Assembly (NCBI RefSeq): GCF_037154075.1
Contig: NZ_JBANRJ010000001.1
Span: forward strand, 248,001-312,000
Direction of reading: 5' to 3'
Source of the DNA: Sphingobium aromaticiconvertens
Lineage (GTDB): Bacteria > Pseudomonadota > Alphaproteobacteria > Sphingomonadales > Sphingomonadaceae
Length of the DNA stretch: 64,000 nucleotides
In this document: in pieces, positions 19,134 through 28,737 of the stretch
Layout: each line of letters begins with the position of its first letter
Position numbering within the stretch: position 1 is the stretch's first letter
Notes under the pieces: generated by a model
What the model was told of the DNA's origin: nothing
The model's database searches: none
What the model saw: the letters and a program-made list of their open reading frames with translations, nothing else
Program-made: the position numbers and the translations under genes

Positions 19134-19563
19134 AATTCGCCTGAAGCGTTTGCCCCATGGCGATGGGCTACCCGCGCCCACCTATGCCACCGCGCATGCC
19201 GCGGGCATGGATGTGGTGTCGGCGGAGGATGTGACGATCACACCGGGTGGCCGCCATGCTGTCGCCACGGGGTTCGCGATGGCGATTCCGCAAGGATTTG
19301 AGGTACAGGTGCGCCCTCGCTCCGGTCTGGCGCTCAAGCACGGCATCAGCGTGCCCAATGCACCCGGCACGATCGACGCGGATTATCGAGGCGAGGTGAA
19401 GGTCATCCTCATCAATCTGGGCGACGCGCCGTTCGTCATCGCGCGCGGCGACCGGATCGCGCAACTGGTGGCCGCGCCGGTGCAAATGGCGACCTTCGCC
19501 GAGGTTACCGATCTTGATGACACCGCACGCGGCGCGGGCGGCTTTGGATCGACGGGCGTATAA
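19120..19563 (+). CDS. dut: Deoxyuridine 5'-triphosphate nucleotidohydrolase (dUTPase)
   Basis: 147 residues from the ATG of [11 protein letters not shown]; an ATG two codons earlier is also possible. All five trimeric dUTPase motifs are present: [36 protein letters not shown] and the C-terminal [10 protein letters not shown] that closes over the active site. The enzyme makes dUMP for thymidylate synthesis and keeps uracil out of DNA. The coaBC-dut link is common in proteobacteria. Confidence 0.97.
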   Translation: MPSIEIRLKRLPHGDGLPAPTYATAHAAGMDVVSAEDVTITPGGRHAVATGFAMAIPQGFEVQVRPRSGLALKHGISVPNAPGTIDADYRGEVKVILINLGDAPFVIARGDRIAQLVAAPVQMATFAEVTDLDDTARGAGGFGSTGV

Positions 19564-19583
19564 AACATGAGGAGCGACCGCCG

Positions 19584-20351
19584 ATGACGCTCACGGACGC
19601 GCAACTGGAACGCTATGCCCGGCATATCGTGCTGAAGGAAATCGGCGGCGCCGGTCAGGCGCGGCTGCTCTCCGCAGATGTGGCGGTAATCGGGGCCGGG
19701 GGCATCGGCAGCCCGGCGATCCTCTATCTGGCGGCGGCGGGTGTCGGCACGATCCGGGTGATCGACAATGACCAGGTGGCGCTGTCCAACCTTCAGCGAC
19801 AGATTCTTTTCGGTACCGACGATATCGGCGCGCCCAAGGCGGAAGCGGCGATGAGCGCCATCGCGCGGGTCAATCCAGACGTGAAACTGATCCCCATCAA
19901 CCAGCGGATCGACGCGGACAATGCTGCGCTGATGCTGCGCGAAGCGGACGTGGTGCTGGACGGCTGCGATAATTTCGACACGCGGCTGGCGGTGGCCGAT
20001 GCGACGCAAGCGTTGCGCATGCCGCTGGTGTCGGCGGCCGTTGGCCCGTTCGAGGGGCAGATCGCCACCTATCGCGGCTGGGAAGCGGACAAGCCCTGCT
20101 ATCGTTGCCTGGTCGGCCAGCCAGTGGATGCGCCGGAACGCAATTGCGCCGAAACCGGCGTGATCGGGGCGCTCACCGGCATGATGGGCAGCCTTGCCTC
20201 GCTGGAGGTGATCCGCGCGCTGGTGCCCTTTGGCGCGGACATGGCCGGACGGTTGCTGATCGCGGACCTGCTGTCGATGCGGTTCAGGACCGTGCGCGTG
20301 CCCAAAGATCCCGCCTGCCCGGCTTGTGCGGTGGCCTTGTGCACCCCTTGA
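19584..20351 (+). CDS. moeB: HesA/MoeB/ThiF-family adenylyltransferase
   Basis: 255 residues. An E1-like enzyme that adenylates the C-terminus of a small sulfur carrier. ATP-binding motif VIGAGGIGSPAILYLAAAG, arginine finger region LSNLQRQILFG, and the zinc ligands in CYRCL and CPAC are visible. Full-length MoeB is about 250 residues and lacks the rhodanese domain, as here. It could serve MoaD or ThiS, and neither is nearby, so the symbol is a best guess. A DsrE-like gene overlaps its end, suggesting a sulfur-transfer role. Confidence 0.85.
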   Translation: MTLTDAQLERYARHIVLKEIGGAGQARLLSADVAVIGAGGIGSPAILYLAAAGVGTIRVIDNDQVALSNLQRQILFGTDDIGAPKAEAAMSAIARVNPDVKLIPINQRIDADNAALMLREADVVLDGCDNFDTRLAVADATQALRMPLVSAAVGPFEGQIATYRGWEADKPCYRCLVGQPVDAPERNCAETGVIGALTGMMGSLASLEVIRALVPFGADMAGRLLIADLLSMRFRTVRVPKDPACPACAVALCTP

Positions 20352-20704
20352 AAATCGTCCTGATCACGCCCGATGCGGAGCGGTTTCGCGGCGCTTTGAC
20401 GCTGGCGGCGGCGCAGGCGGCGCTGGGCGGTGCCGTTGCGCTGTTCCTGCAACTGGATGCCGTGGCAATGCTGCATACACCCCTGTCCGCCCCCCGCGAT
20501 GAGGCCCATGCGGCGGCGGGTCTGCCGACGCTGGCCGCGCTGCTCGCTGACGCCATGACGCTGGGCGTACAGGTGATCGCCTGCCAGAGCGGCATGACGC
20601 TGGCGGGCCTCACCGCCGGCGCTTTGCCCAAAGGCATTGATGTCGGCGGCCCGGTCCAGTTCCTCGCCGATGGCGCAGACGAGACGCGGATATTAATTGG
20701 CTAG
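20339..20704 (+). CDS. DsrE/DsrF-like family protein
   Basis: 121 residues from the GTG at 20339 (MHPLKIVLITPDAERF), which overlaps the end of the MoeB-like gene by 13 bp; a TTG at 20348 is an alternative. The fold pattern is that of DsrE/TusD: a beta strand, then LTLAAAQAALGGAVALFLQL, and a cysteine at IACQSGMTLAGL near residue 87 in the position of the sulfur-carrying cysteine. Translational coupling with an E1-like enzyme suggests sulfur relay. The 3' end overlaps the TonB receptor gene tail-to-tail by 4 bp. Confidence 0.75.
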   Translation: MHPLKIVLITPDAERFRGALTLAAAQAALGGAVALFLQLDAVAMLHTPLSAPRDEAHAAAGLPTLAALLADAMTLGVQVIACQSGMTLAGLTAGALPKGIDVGGPVQFLADGADETRILIG

Positions 20705-22857
20705 AAACGCCGCTGAAGACTGACCATGAAGGTCCGCGGTTCGCCCACCGTGGTCCGGGTAAGCGAGGCCGTCGGGAAATAGCGTTCGTTGAAGATGTTC
20801 CGCAGGTTCGCCTGAACGGACCAGTCGTCCCACTTATAGAACAGCGCGGCATCGACCAGCGTATAGGCGTCGAGCAGGAAGGGCGGCGCAGCGCCCACGA
20901 CGGCAGAGGCTGTGCTGGCCGCACGATTGCCCTCATGATGCACACCCATCCCCGCGCCCAGATTGGCCAGCGCGCCGTCCTGTATCGTGTAACGCGCCCA
21001 GATATTGGCAATATGACGCGGCACGCTGCCCAGCCGCGATCCCACCGCCAGCCGGTTGTCGGCCGTCACCTTGGCATCCAGATAGGTATAGGCGCCGGTC
21101 AGTTCCACGCCAGGCAGCGGCCGCCATGCCGCCTCCAGTTCGATACCGCGGGTGCGCTGCTCCCCGGTCAGTACATAGACGTTCGGCAGCACCGCGTCGG
21201 CGGTTGCGACATTGCTGCGCGTCAGTTCAAACACGGTCGCCATGCCGGTCAGCGTGCCATCTGCACGACCCACCTTCACCCCCGCCTCATAGTTGACGCC
21301 CCGCTCCGGCGGCAGCGACGATCCGTCTGCCGAGCGATAGCTGCCCTGCGGTGTGAAGGATTTGGCGTAATTGACATAAAGCGACACCGACTTGTCCAGC
21401 GCCAGCGTAGCCCCTGCACGCGGGCTGAAGGCATTATCCTCGACCTTCGCGGCGAACACGCCGTTGCTGGCATTGTGGCTGCTTGCCCGATCCCAACGCC
21501 CGCCGATGGTCACGGTCAGTATCTCACCCAGCTTGATATGATCCTGCACATAGAGGCCGCGCTGCCGGGTCCGCCGTGCGGAACGGGTCGCTGGCACAGC
21601 CGGATTATGCGTGCTCGGATAACCATTTTCGGGATCGTAAAGGTTCAGATAATAGGGAAAGCTGGTGTCATAGAGGTTGGTGTCGGCCGCGTTGCGCCGG
21701 CTGAAATCGACGCCCATCAGCAGATAGTGGTTCAGCGGCCCGGTATCGAAGCGCAGGCTGGCGTTGGTGTCCACGCGCAGATAGGTGCCATGCTCGTCAT
21801 AGGGACCGTAGAAAGCGCGACTGATGCGCGAATAGGCCGGGATCAGCGGCGTCGTCGCGGTCGCCGGGATGGCGGTCGTATTGATGCCGGTCACGAACAG
21901 CCAGTTGTCCCAGCTATTGTGGAAATCCTGATAGCGTAGCGCCTGATGCACGGCCAAAACCTCGCTGAACTTGTGATCGAACACATAGCCCAGGCTCCAG
22001 TAATTGTTGCGCTGAACCGCCGGATAATCGCCATCATTGATCGCCCGGCTGCGCGGCAACGGGCCGTTGGGATTGGGCAGAGCGGTCCCATAGGCGGTGG
22101 TCGGCGACCAGGGGTTGATATGATCGTCGACATAGCGGCCCAGCAGCGTCAGGCTGGTATCCGCCGATGGCGCCCACGTTATAGAGGGCGCGACAAGGAA
22201 ACGGCGCTGCCCCGAATAATCGACAAAGAAATCCTGATCGCGCACCACCGCGCTGACCCGCGCCAGCAGCCGTCCGTCCGCATCCAGCGGCGTGTTGGCG
22301 TCGACGCGCAGTTCAGCCAGATCATAGGAGCCGCCAGTGACGGCCATGTCCAGAAAGCGTTCCTGCTGTGGCCGCTTGCTGACAAGATTGACGATGCCCG
22401 ACAATGGTCCCTGACCGAACAGGCCTGATGCCGGTCCCTTCACCACCTCAATCCGCTCCAGCACGGACACTTCCGACGTGCCATAACCGGTATCGTCCAG
22501 CAGCCCGTCCAGATAGGTCGCGCCCGATGAGGCATTGAAGCCTCGGATATTGAAGCCGTCGAAAAAGCCGTAATTATTGTTCTTCGACACACCAGCGACA
22601 TTGTTGAGCGCATCGCCCAGCCGCAACACGCCCTGCGCGCTCAACGTCTCACGCGAAAGAATGGTGATGGCCTGCGAATTTTCGAGCAGGGGGATGTCCG
22701 CCTTGGCCGCGACGACGGCGTCGTTGTCGAGATGGCCGTTGACGATGATCTCGTTGCGATCAGCGGCTTCTTCGGCAGCCGCCGCAGCGGCGCTGGTTGG
22801 CCAGAGCGCGAACCCCGCCAACAGCAGGCTCGCGATCGATATGGAACGATTGGACAT
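20701..22857 (-). CDS. TonB-dependent siderophore receptor
   Basis: 718 residues: signal peptide (IASLLLAGFALWPTSAAAAA), a plug domain from about 35 to 165 (ITILSRETLSAQGVLRLGDA, VLERIEVVKGPASGLFGQG) and a 22-strand barrel ending in FMVSLQRRF with the terminal Phe. FhuA/FpvA-type architecture without the N-terminal signalling extension. It imports ferric siderophores across the outer membrane with TonB energy. A Fur-like site lies in the promoter region. The siderophore cannot be named from sequence. Confidence 0.93.
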   Translation of the reverse strand: MSNRSISIASLLLAGFALWPTSAAAAAAEEAADRNEIIVNGHLDNDAVVAAKADIPLLENSQAITILSRETLSAQGVLRLGDALNNVAGVSKNNNYGFFDGFNIRGFNASSGATYLDGLLDDTGYGTSEVSVLERIEVVKGPASGLFGQGPLSGIVNLVSKRPQQERFLDMAVTGGSYDLAELRVDANTPLDADGRLLARVSAVVRDQDFFVDYSGQRRFLVAPSITWAPSADTSLTLLGRYVDDHINPWSPTTAYGTALPNPNGPLPRSRAINDGDYPAVQRNNYWSLGYVFDHKFSEVLAVHQALRYQDFHNSWDNWLFVTGINTTAIPATATTPLIPAYSRISRAFYGPYDEHGTYLRVDTNASLRFDTGPLNHYLLMGVDFSRRNAADTNLYDTSFPYYLNLYDPENGYPSTHNPAVPATRSARRTRQRGLYVQDHIKLGEILTVTIGGRWDRASSHNASNGVFAAKVEDNAFSPRAGATLALDKSVSLYVNYAKSFTPQGSYRSADGSSLPPERGVNYEAGVKVGRADGTLTGMATVFELTRSNVATADAVLPNVYVLTGEQRTRGIELEAAWRPLPGVELTGAYTYLDAKVTADNRLAVGSRLGSVPRHIANIWARYTIQDGALANLGAGMGVHHEGNRAASTASAVVGAAPPFLLDAYTLVDAALFYKWDDWSVQANLRNIFNERYFPTASLTRTTVGEPRTFMVSLQRRF

Positions 22858-22886
22858 TGGTTTCCCCCTTCACTTTCGCGAGGGCG

Positions 22887-22916
22887 GATAACGATAATGA
22901 TAGTGAGTCGCAATAA
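22887..22916 (-). promoter_or_regulatory. Candidate Fur-type iron box
   Basis: Thirty to sixty bases before the receptor start, the minus strand reads TATCATTATCGTTATC, close to the repeated GATAAT/ATTATC hexamers of Fur boxes, and continues into TTGCGACTCAC upstream. Site and gene function agree, so iron-dependent repression is a reasonable inference. Confidence 0.55.
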
Positions 22917-22947
22917 ACTTTTGCAATCTGGACATCTTGACCCAGCG

Positions 22948-22966
22948 AAGGGGGTTTAGCCCCCTT
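22948..22966. other. Short GC hairpin after the ABC-F gene
   Basis: Perfect 7-bp arms AAGGGGG and CCCCCTT around TTTAG, just past the ABC-F stop codon. No T-run follows on the minus strand, so it may be a weak terminator or an mRNA 3'-end stabiliser. Confidence 0.4.
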
Positions 22967-22969
22967 GCC

Positions 22970-24841
22970 TCAACCCGCCTCCAGCGCCGCGCCCGCTTCC
23001 ATCCAGACTTCCTCGGCCTGTTCCAGCTTCTTCTCGACCTCCGCGCGCTTTACCATCAATTGTGATGTGGTGAGCTTCGCCTCGGCTCCGGTTGCGGTTT
23101 TGGGATCGAACAGGGCCTGATCGATGCGGCTGCGATCGGCATTAAGGGCCGCCATCGCCCGCTCTGCCTGGTTGACCGCGTTTTTGAGCGTCTTTTGCCG
23201 CTCGCGCCACTCGGCGGAAGCCCGCTTTTCGGCTTTGCGGTCGACCTTGGGTGCGTCGCCGCCCGAAGGGGCAGCCCCGCCATTCTTGCCCAGCACGAAG
23301 TCGGTATAATCCTCGATCGTCCCGCCATATTCCTGCGCCGTGCCGTTATCGACCAGCACCAGCCGGTCGGCCACCAGTTCGAGCATGTGCCGATCATGGC
23401 TGACCAGCACAACCGCGCCCTGATATTCGTTGAGCGCCTGCACCAGTGCCTCCCGGCTGTCGACGTCCAGATGGTTGGTCGGCTCGTCGAGGATCAGCAG
23501 ATGCGGCGCGTCGCGTGTGATGAGCGCCAGCGCCAGTCGCGCGCGCTCGCCGCCCGACAGGCTGCCGACCTTCTGCGTCGCGCGGACGCCCGAAAAGCCG
23601 AAGCGCCCGAGTTGCGCGCGCACCGCACCCTGGGTCGCGCCCTTCATCTGGCGCGTCATATGTTCCAGCGGCGTATCGCCGGTATCCAGTTCCTCCACCT
23701 GATATTGGGTGAAATAACCGACATTCATCTTGGGTGAAGAGGCCATCTCGCCCTCCATCGTCGGCAATTGCGCGGCGATCAGGCGGGCCAGCGTCGTCTT
23801 GCCGTTGCCGTTGCGGCCCAGCAGCGCCACCCGGTCGTCCGGGTCGATCCGCAGGTTCACCCGCCGCAGGATGGGCGTCTCGTTATAACCGACCGCCGCC
23901 ATGTCCATGGTGATGAGCGGCGGGCGCAGTTCGGGCGGGCTGGGAAAAGTGAAGGTAAGGGTGGGGTCTTCCATCGCCGCGGCAATGGGCTGCATCTTCG
24001 CCAGCGCCTTGGCCCGCGACTGCGCCTGCTTGGCGGTGGAGGCCCGCGCGGAGTTGCGCGCGACATAATCCTGAAGCTTTTCGCGTTCAGCCGCCTGCTT
24101 GGTGCGCGCAGCCTCCTGCTGGGCCAGACGCTCGGCCCGCTGCCGCTCGAACGCGTCGTAGCCGCCCGGATAGAGCATGACCTTGCCCCCTTCCAGATGC
24201 AGGATATGGTCGACGACATTGTTCAGCAGGTCGCGCTCATGGCTAATGACGACGATCATGCCGCGATAGGATTTGAGGAAATTCTCCAGCCACAACGTCG
24301 CTTCGAGGTCGAGATGGTTCGACGGTTCGTCCAGCAACAGCAGGTCGGGGTTGGAGAAGAGCAGCGACGCCAGCGCCACGCGCATCTTCCAGCCGCCCGA
24401 ATAGCTGTCGAGCGGGCGACCCTGCATCTCTTCGTCAAAGCCAAGGCCGACGAGGATACGGGCGGCGCGCGCAGGCGCGGTATAGGCGTCAATCGCCGTC
24501 AGCCGTTCATAGATATGCCCCATGCGGTCAGGGTCTTCGCAGGTTTCGCTCTCCGCCATCAGCGCGGCGCGCTCCTTGTCGGCGGCCAGCACCGTCTCGA
24601 ACGGGGTGATCGTGCCCGATGGCGCTTCCTGCGCGATATAGCCCAGCTTCGTGTCGCGCGGCATCTCGCACCCGCCATCGTCAGGATCGAGCTGGCCGAT
24701 CATCACCTTCATCAGCGTCGATTTTCCAGCGCCATTACGGCCGATGAGGCCAACGCGGCTGCGCGCAGGTAGCGCGGCCGAGGCGCGGTCGAGGATCGTG
24801 CGGCCGCCGAGGCGCACGGTGATGCCATTCAAGTTCAACAT
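22970..24841 (-). CDS. ABC-F family ATP-binding protein (Uup/EttA-like)
   Basis: 623 residues from the ATG of MLNLNGITVRLGG; a longer frame exists upstream but its extra 58 residues look non-coding and would overlap the beta-glucosidase gene. Two ABC modules without membrane segments: Walker A GLIGRNGAGKSTLMK and ALLGRNGNGKTTLARL, signatures YSGGWKMR and LSGGERARL, Walker B LLLLDEPSNHLDL and LLILDEPTNHLDV. The linker between them and a C-terminal coiled coil (last 80 residues) match Uup-type members. ABC-F proteins act on ribosomes. Confidence 0.93.
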   Translation of the reverse strand: MLNLNGITVRLGGRTILDRASAALPARSRVGLIGRNGAGKSTLMKVMIGQLDPDDGGCEMPRDTKLGYIAQEAPSGTITPFETVLAADKERAALMAESETCEDPDRMGHIYERLTAIDAYTAPARAARILVGLGFDEEMQGRPLDSYSGGWKMRVALASLLFSNPDLLLLDEPSNHLDLEATLWLENFLKSYRGMIVVISHERDLLNNVVDHILHLEGGKVMLYPGGYDAFERQRAERLAQQEAARTKQAAEREKLQDYVARNSARASTAKQAQSRAKALAKMQPIAAAMEDPTLTFTFPSPPELRPPLITMDMAAVGYNETPILRRVNLRIDPDDRVALLGRNGNGKTTLARLIAAQLPTMEGEMASSPKMNVGYFTQYQVEELDTGDTPLEHMTRQMKGATQGAVRAQLGRFGFSGVRATQKVGSLSGGERARLALALITRDAPHLLILDEPTNHLDVDSREALVQALNEYQGAVVLVSHDRHMLELVADRLVLVDNGTAQEYGGTIEDYTDFVLGKNGGAAPSGGDAPKVDRKAEKRASAEWRERQKTLKNAVNQAERAMAALNADRSRIDQALFDPKTATGAEAKLTTSQLMVKRAEVEKKLEQAEEVWMEAGAALEAG

Positions 24842-24896
24842 GGCCCAGCCCCCTAGCAGTTTATCCGCAAAAGGCCAGTTATCCGCATCAAGAGTG

Positions 24897-27194
24897 TCAA
24901 GTAGCGGCTGGTTCCCCGGCATAGAGGGTGAATTGCGTGTGCAATCCACCAATGGAGCTGTCGCCGATCCACAGATCGAACAGGCCCGGCTCCACGATCC
25001 GCTTGTTGCCCGCACCGATGAAAGACAGGTCCGCGCGCGAGATGGAGAAGCGCACCACCTTGCTATCGCCCGGATTCAGGGTGACGCGCTCGATCCGCTT
25101 GAGTTCGCGGATCGGCCGGGTTCGGCTCGCCACCCGGTCGCGCAGATAGAGTTGCACCGCCTGCGTGCCGCGCCGCTTGCCCTTGTTCGTAAGTGTTGCG
25201 CGCACCTCTATCGCCTGATCCCAGCGCAGCGCGGCATCGCTCAGTTTAAGCTTGTCCAACACCAGATCGGTATAAGTCAGGCCGTGACCGAACGGAAAAC
25301 GGGCGCTGTTATCAGCCGTCGCGTAGCGCGCCTTATATTCGGTGCGCTGGTCAACCACCGGGCGACCCGTCGATTTTCGGTCATAGAAAAACGGCTCCTG
25401 TCCCGATTCCCACGGAAAACTGACCGGCAGCTTGGCCGATGGATCAACGCGCCCGAACAGGATGTCGGCGATGGCGTGCCCCGCCTCACTCCCCAGGAAC
25501 CAGGTCGCCAGAATCGCCTGCGCGTTCGCCACCGCACCGTGCAGCGCCAGCGCGCGGCCATGGCGTAGCAGGACGATGACCGGCTTGCCCGTGGCCGCGA
25601 CCGCTTCCGCCAAAGCCTGCTGCACCAAGGGTATCTCGATCGTGGTGCGTGACTGCGCTTCGCCAGACATGTCCTGCGATTCGCCGATCGCCAGAACCAC
25701 CACGTCTGCGGCCTTCGCCGCTTCGACCGCACGGGCAAGCCCGCCGTCCAGTGGCCCATCGATCGCGCAACCCGGTTCGATCATCAGCCTGGTGGGATCG
25801 CGCATGGCCGCGCGCATGCCCGTGGCGATATCGACACCTTTGCCTTTGTCGCCATAAAAGGCCCATGGGCCATAGAGATTATCGCGATCCTCGGCGAATG
25901 GACCGATCAGCGCGATCTTCTCCCCATCATCCGCGCCTAATGGCAGGACGGCATCCTTGTTCTGCAACAGCACGATCGACCGCGCCGCCGATTCGCGGGC
26001 CAATGCGCGATGCCCCGACGTACCGATTCGCGCAGTTTCAGCGGCCGGATCGAGCGAGCGATAAGGATTGTCGAACAGACCGATGGCGGTTTTAACATAG
26101 AGGATACGCCGCACCGCCACGTCGATCGTGCCCATCGGCACCGCGCCGCTCTTCACCAGATCAGGCAAGTGCCGGACATAAAGGCCGCTCTGCATGCTCA
26201 TATCCACCCCGGCCAGCACGGCAAGACGCGCGGCATCGCGCTCATCCTCCGCATAGCCGTGGGCGATCAGTTCCTCGTCGGCGGTATAGTCGGAAAAAAC
26301 GAAGCCCCGGAACGTCATCTCGCCGCGCAATATATCGGTCAGCAGCGTGCGGTCGGCAGTGGCCGGCACGCCGTTGATCTCGCTGAAGGCGGCCATCGTC
26401 GTCAGCGCGCCAGCCGCAAAGGCGGAATCGAAGGGCGGCAGATGCGTCTCGCGCAATGTCTCCTCCGAAATGTCGACGCTGCCATATTCCATGCCCGCCG
26501 CGACCGCGCCATAGGCCGCGAAATGCTTCGGGCAGGCAAGCAGGCTGTCGTCGCGGCGCAGGTTGCGCCCCTGGAAACCCCGCACGCGGGCGGCGGCATA
26601 AAGGCGACCGAGATACAGGTCTTCGCCCGATCCCTCCACGACCCGGCCCCAGCGCTGATCGCGCGCAATGTCGACCATCGGCGCAAAGGTCAGGTGCAGG
26701 CCCGCTGCCGTCGCTTCCAGCGCCATCGCCCGCGCGGTCCGCTCGGCCAGTGCTGGGTCGAAACTTGCCGCCTCGGCCAGTGGCACCGGGAAGATGGTCT
26801 TGAGACCATGGATGACATCGCCCGCAAGCAACAGCGGAATGCCCAGACGGCTTTCCTTGACCGCCATCTCCTGCGCCCGTAGCCCACCGGCAACACCGAT
26901 GCCGTTGAACAGGCACCCGACGCGCCCCTTGACGATCTCCTGCGCCAATTGTTTTTCATTCTGGATACCCGCTTCGGGATTGGGTGGGTTGTAGGGACGA
27001 AAACTGTCGGCAAGGCAGGTCATCTGCCCGGCCTTCTCCTCCAATGTCATCTTGCCGATCAGCGCGTCCACCCGTGCGACATCCGTTTGCGCCAGCAAGC
27101 GCGCAGGCACGCCCAGCGTCATGGCGCCGGACAGGGCGCCCAGAATGATCTGCCGTCTATCAAGGCTCATGGGAGGGAATGTGGATGGGTTCAT
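24897..27194 (-). CDS. Glycoside hydrolase family 3 beta-glucosidase, exported
   Basis: 765 residues. A twin-arginine-type signal (SLDRRQIILGALSGAMTLG) suggests Tat export to the periplasm; an alternative start is the ATG eight codons in. GH3 domain 1 includes GIPLLLAGDVIHGLKTIFPV, CPKHFAAYGA and the nucleophile aspartate in GFVFSDYTADEE. Domain 2 begins near KIALIGPFAEDRDN. A C-terminal fibronectin III-like domain (VRATLTNKGKRRGTQAVQLY) completes a BglX-like layout. It should remove terminal beta-linked glucose or related sugars from oligosaccharides; the substrate is unknown. Confidence 0.93.
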   Translation of the reverse strand: MNPSTFPPMSLDRRQIILGALSGAMTLGVPARLLAQTDVARVDALIGKMTLEEKAGQMTCLADSFRPYNPPNPEAGIQNEKQLAQEIVKGRVGCLFNGIGVAGGLRAQEMAVKESRLGIPLLLAGDVIHGLKTIFPVPLAEAASFDPALAERTARAMALEATAAGLHLTFAPMVDIARDQRWGRVVEGSGEDLYLGRLYAAARVRGFQGRNLRRDDSLLACPKHFAAYGAVAAGMEYGSVDISEETLRETHLPPFDSAFAAGALTTMAAFSEINGVPATADRTLLTDILRGEMTFRGFVFSDYTADEELIAHGYAEDERDAARLAVLAGVDMSMQSGLYVRHLPDLVKSGAVPMGTIDVAVRRILYVKTAIGLFDNPYRSLDPAAETARIGTSGHRALARESAARSIVLLQNKDAVLPLGADDGEKIALIGPFAEDRDNLYGPWAFYGDKGKGVDIATGMRAAMRDPTRLMIEPGCAIDGPLDGGLARAVEAAKAADVVVLAIGESQDMSGEAQSRTTIEIPLVQQALAEAVAATGKPVIVLLRHGRALALHGAVANAQAILATWFLGSEAGHAIADILFGRVDPSAKLPVSFPWESGQEPFFYDRKSTGRPVVDQRTEYKARYATADNSARFPFGHGLTYTDLVLDKLKLSDAALRWDQAIEVRATLTNKGKRRGTQAVQLYLRDRVASRTRPIRELKRIERVTLNPGDSKVVRFSISRADLSFIGAGNKRIVEPGLFDLWIGDSSIGGLHTQFTLYAGEPAAT

Positions 27195-27292
27195 ATGAAC
27201 AAAGTCTGTCGCACATCAACGCGCGTCAGGCCAATATGTTGCATTGCGGGAGAGATGGTCCGAGCGGCGAATGCGCCTGCTCGGAGAAAGGA

Positions 27293-27379
27293 TGGTGGAC
27301 AGGGCTGGATTCGAACCAGCGTACGGGAAACCCGGGCAGATTTACAGTCTGCTGCCTTTAACCACTCGGCCACCTGTCC
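27293..27379 (-). tRNA. tRNA-Tyr (anticodon GTA)
   Basis: On the minus strand the acceptor stem GGACAGG pairs with CCTGTCC, followed by discriminator A and an encoded CCA (27293-27295). The anticodon loop reads CTGTAAA with GTA; a long variable arm follows, as expected for tRNA-Tyr in bacteria, and the T-arm GGTTCGAATCC is intact. Confidence 0.97.
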
Positions 27380-27470
27380 AGTGCCTTATGCGGTGCCAAA
27401 CCGCGCTGGAGGGGCGCTCAATGACGAATGGAGGCTTGCCTGTCAATGCTTCCCGTGAAATGAGCGCAAC

Positions 27471-28211
27471 ATGAAAAGAGGACATCGTACCGGCAAGCCC
27501 AAAGCAGGCTTTCCACGCTTTTACGGCCGCCACGCCGTGACCGCCGCACTCGCCAATCCCGACAGGGTCGTGCGCAAGATCTGGGGCACCCGCGAAGCAC
27601 TGGGCGCACTGGAACTGCCCCCGGTCCTGCCCATCGTTTATGCCGATGTCGCGGACCTCGGCCGGATGGTGCCCAGTGACGCGCCGCATCAGGGAATCGT
27701 CGCCGAGGTAGAGGCGCTCGACGATGTCTGGCTGGGCGACATATTGGAGCAGGGGCAGGATGATCTGCGCCCCGTGCTGGTGTTGGATCAGGTGACGGAC
27801 CCGCACAATGTCGGCGCTATTCTCCGCTCTGCCGCCGCGTTCGACGCGCTGTGCATCGTGACGCAGGACCGGCATGCACCGCCCGAATCGGGTGTGTTGG
27901 CGCGTGCGGCGTCGGGCGCCCTGGAAATCATGCCCTGGGTGCGAGTCGTAAACCTCGCCCGCGCGCTCGATGAAATTGCCGAGGCTGGCTATTGGCGCAT
28001 CGGCCTTGACGGCGAAGCGACCAGCACGATCAGCGAAGCGATCGGGCAATCGCGGGTCGCGCTGGTGCTGGGCGCCGAGGGCGAAGGACTACGCCACAAC
28101 AGCATGGCACATTGCGACATATTGGCTAGACTGCCCATCAGTCCGCGGATGGAGAGCCTTAACGTCTCCAATGCCGCAGCGATCGCTCTGTACGCCGCCG
28201 CCAGCCGGTAG
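27471..28211 (+). CDS. rlmB: 23S rRNA 2'-O-ribose methyltransferase, TrmH/RlmB family
   Basis: 246 residues. The N-terminal RNA-binding part starts at FYGRHAVTAALANPDR; the C-terminal SPOUT domain carries LVLDQVTDPHNVGAILRSAA (motif 1), LVLGAEGEGLR (motif 2) and LPISPRMESLNVSNAAAIAL (motif 3), the knotted SAM site. RlmB methylates G2251 of 23S rRNA. It faces the ferredoxin gene, sharing a terminator. Confidence 0.93.
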   Translation: MKRGHRTGKPKAGFPRFYGRHAVTAALANPDRVVRKIWGTREALGALELPPVLPIVYADVADLGRMVPSDAPHQGIVAEVEALDDVWLGDILEQGQDDLRPVLVLDQVTDPHNVGAILRSAAAFDALCIVTQDRHAPPESGVLARAASGALEIMPWVRVVNLARALDEIAEAGYWRIGLDGEATSTISEAIGQSRVALVLGAEGEGLRHNSMAHCDILARLPISPRMESLNVSNAAAIALYAAASR

Positions 28212-28283
28212 CGGCCTGTGAGGGCTGGGGTCGGCGGGGCCGCGATGACAATGGGGGCCGTGCTACGCTTTTGGGACAAATAG

Positions 28284-28325
28284 AAAAGGCGGGGCGCGGT
28301 GATTATACCGCGCCCCGCCCCTTTA
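28284..28325. terminator. Bidirectional terminator between rlmB and the ferredoxin gene
   Basis: A perfect 13-bp GC stem (28288-28300 with 28307-28319) around GATTAT, flanked by A-run on one side and T-run on the other, between two converging genes. Confidence 0.85.
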
Positions 28326-28340
28326 TCCATTTGCAAACAT

Positions 28341-28658
28341 TCAATCTTCCGGCGCGATCGTCACTCTCAGGCCATCTGTCGCCTCGCCCAGGATGACCTG
28401 GCAGGACAGGCGGCTGGTCTCGTTACGATGATCGCTGCTGTCGAGCAGGTCATTCTCGTCCTCGCTCATTGCCGGCAGCGAGTCCGCAAAAGCGGGGTCG
28501 ACATAAACGTGGCAGGTCGCGCAAGAGCAGCAGCCGCCGCACAGCGCCAGAAGTTCATCGAAACCACTGTCGCGAATGACTTCCATCACAGACAGGCCAG
28601 CATCTCCTTCGACCGTCTGTTCCTCGCCCTCACGGTTGACCACGATCAGCTTCGGCAT
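28341..28658 (-). CDS. [2Fe-2S] ferredoxin, adrenodoxin type
   Basis: 105 residues. Cluster ligands follow the vertebrate-type spacing C-x5-C-x2-C ([15 protein letters not shown]) with the fourth cysteine in LSCQV about 38 residues on. The HVYVDPAF and SEDENDLLD segments are typical of adrenodoxin-like ferredoxins that serve cytochromes P450, dioxygenases or biosynthetic enzymes. No redox partner gene is next to it, so the role is open. Confidence 0.93.
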   Translation of the reverse strand: MPKLIVVNREGEEQTVEGDAGLSVMEVIRDSGFDELLALCGGCCSCATCHVYVDPAFADSLPAMSEDENDLLDSSDHRNETSRLSCQVILGEATDGLRVTIAPED

Positions 28659-28737
28659 ATATCCATCCCCTCGGAAGTTCTTTCCGGGCCGCTATGAAGC
28701 CCGGGACAGGTGAAATCAAGCGTCGGAGCGCAACGAT

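Noticed and set aside
27293..27379. Integration site of a genomic island at tRNA-Tyr (and tRNA-Val)
   Set aside because: No integrase, no direct repeat of the tRNA 3' end and no change of composition in the flanks.
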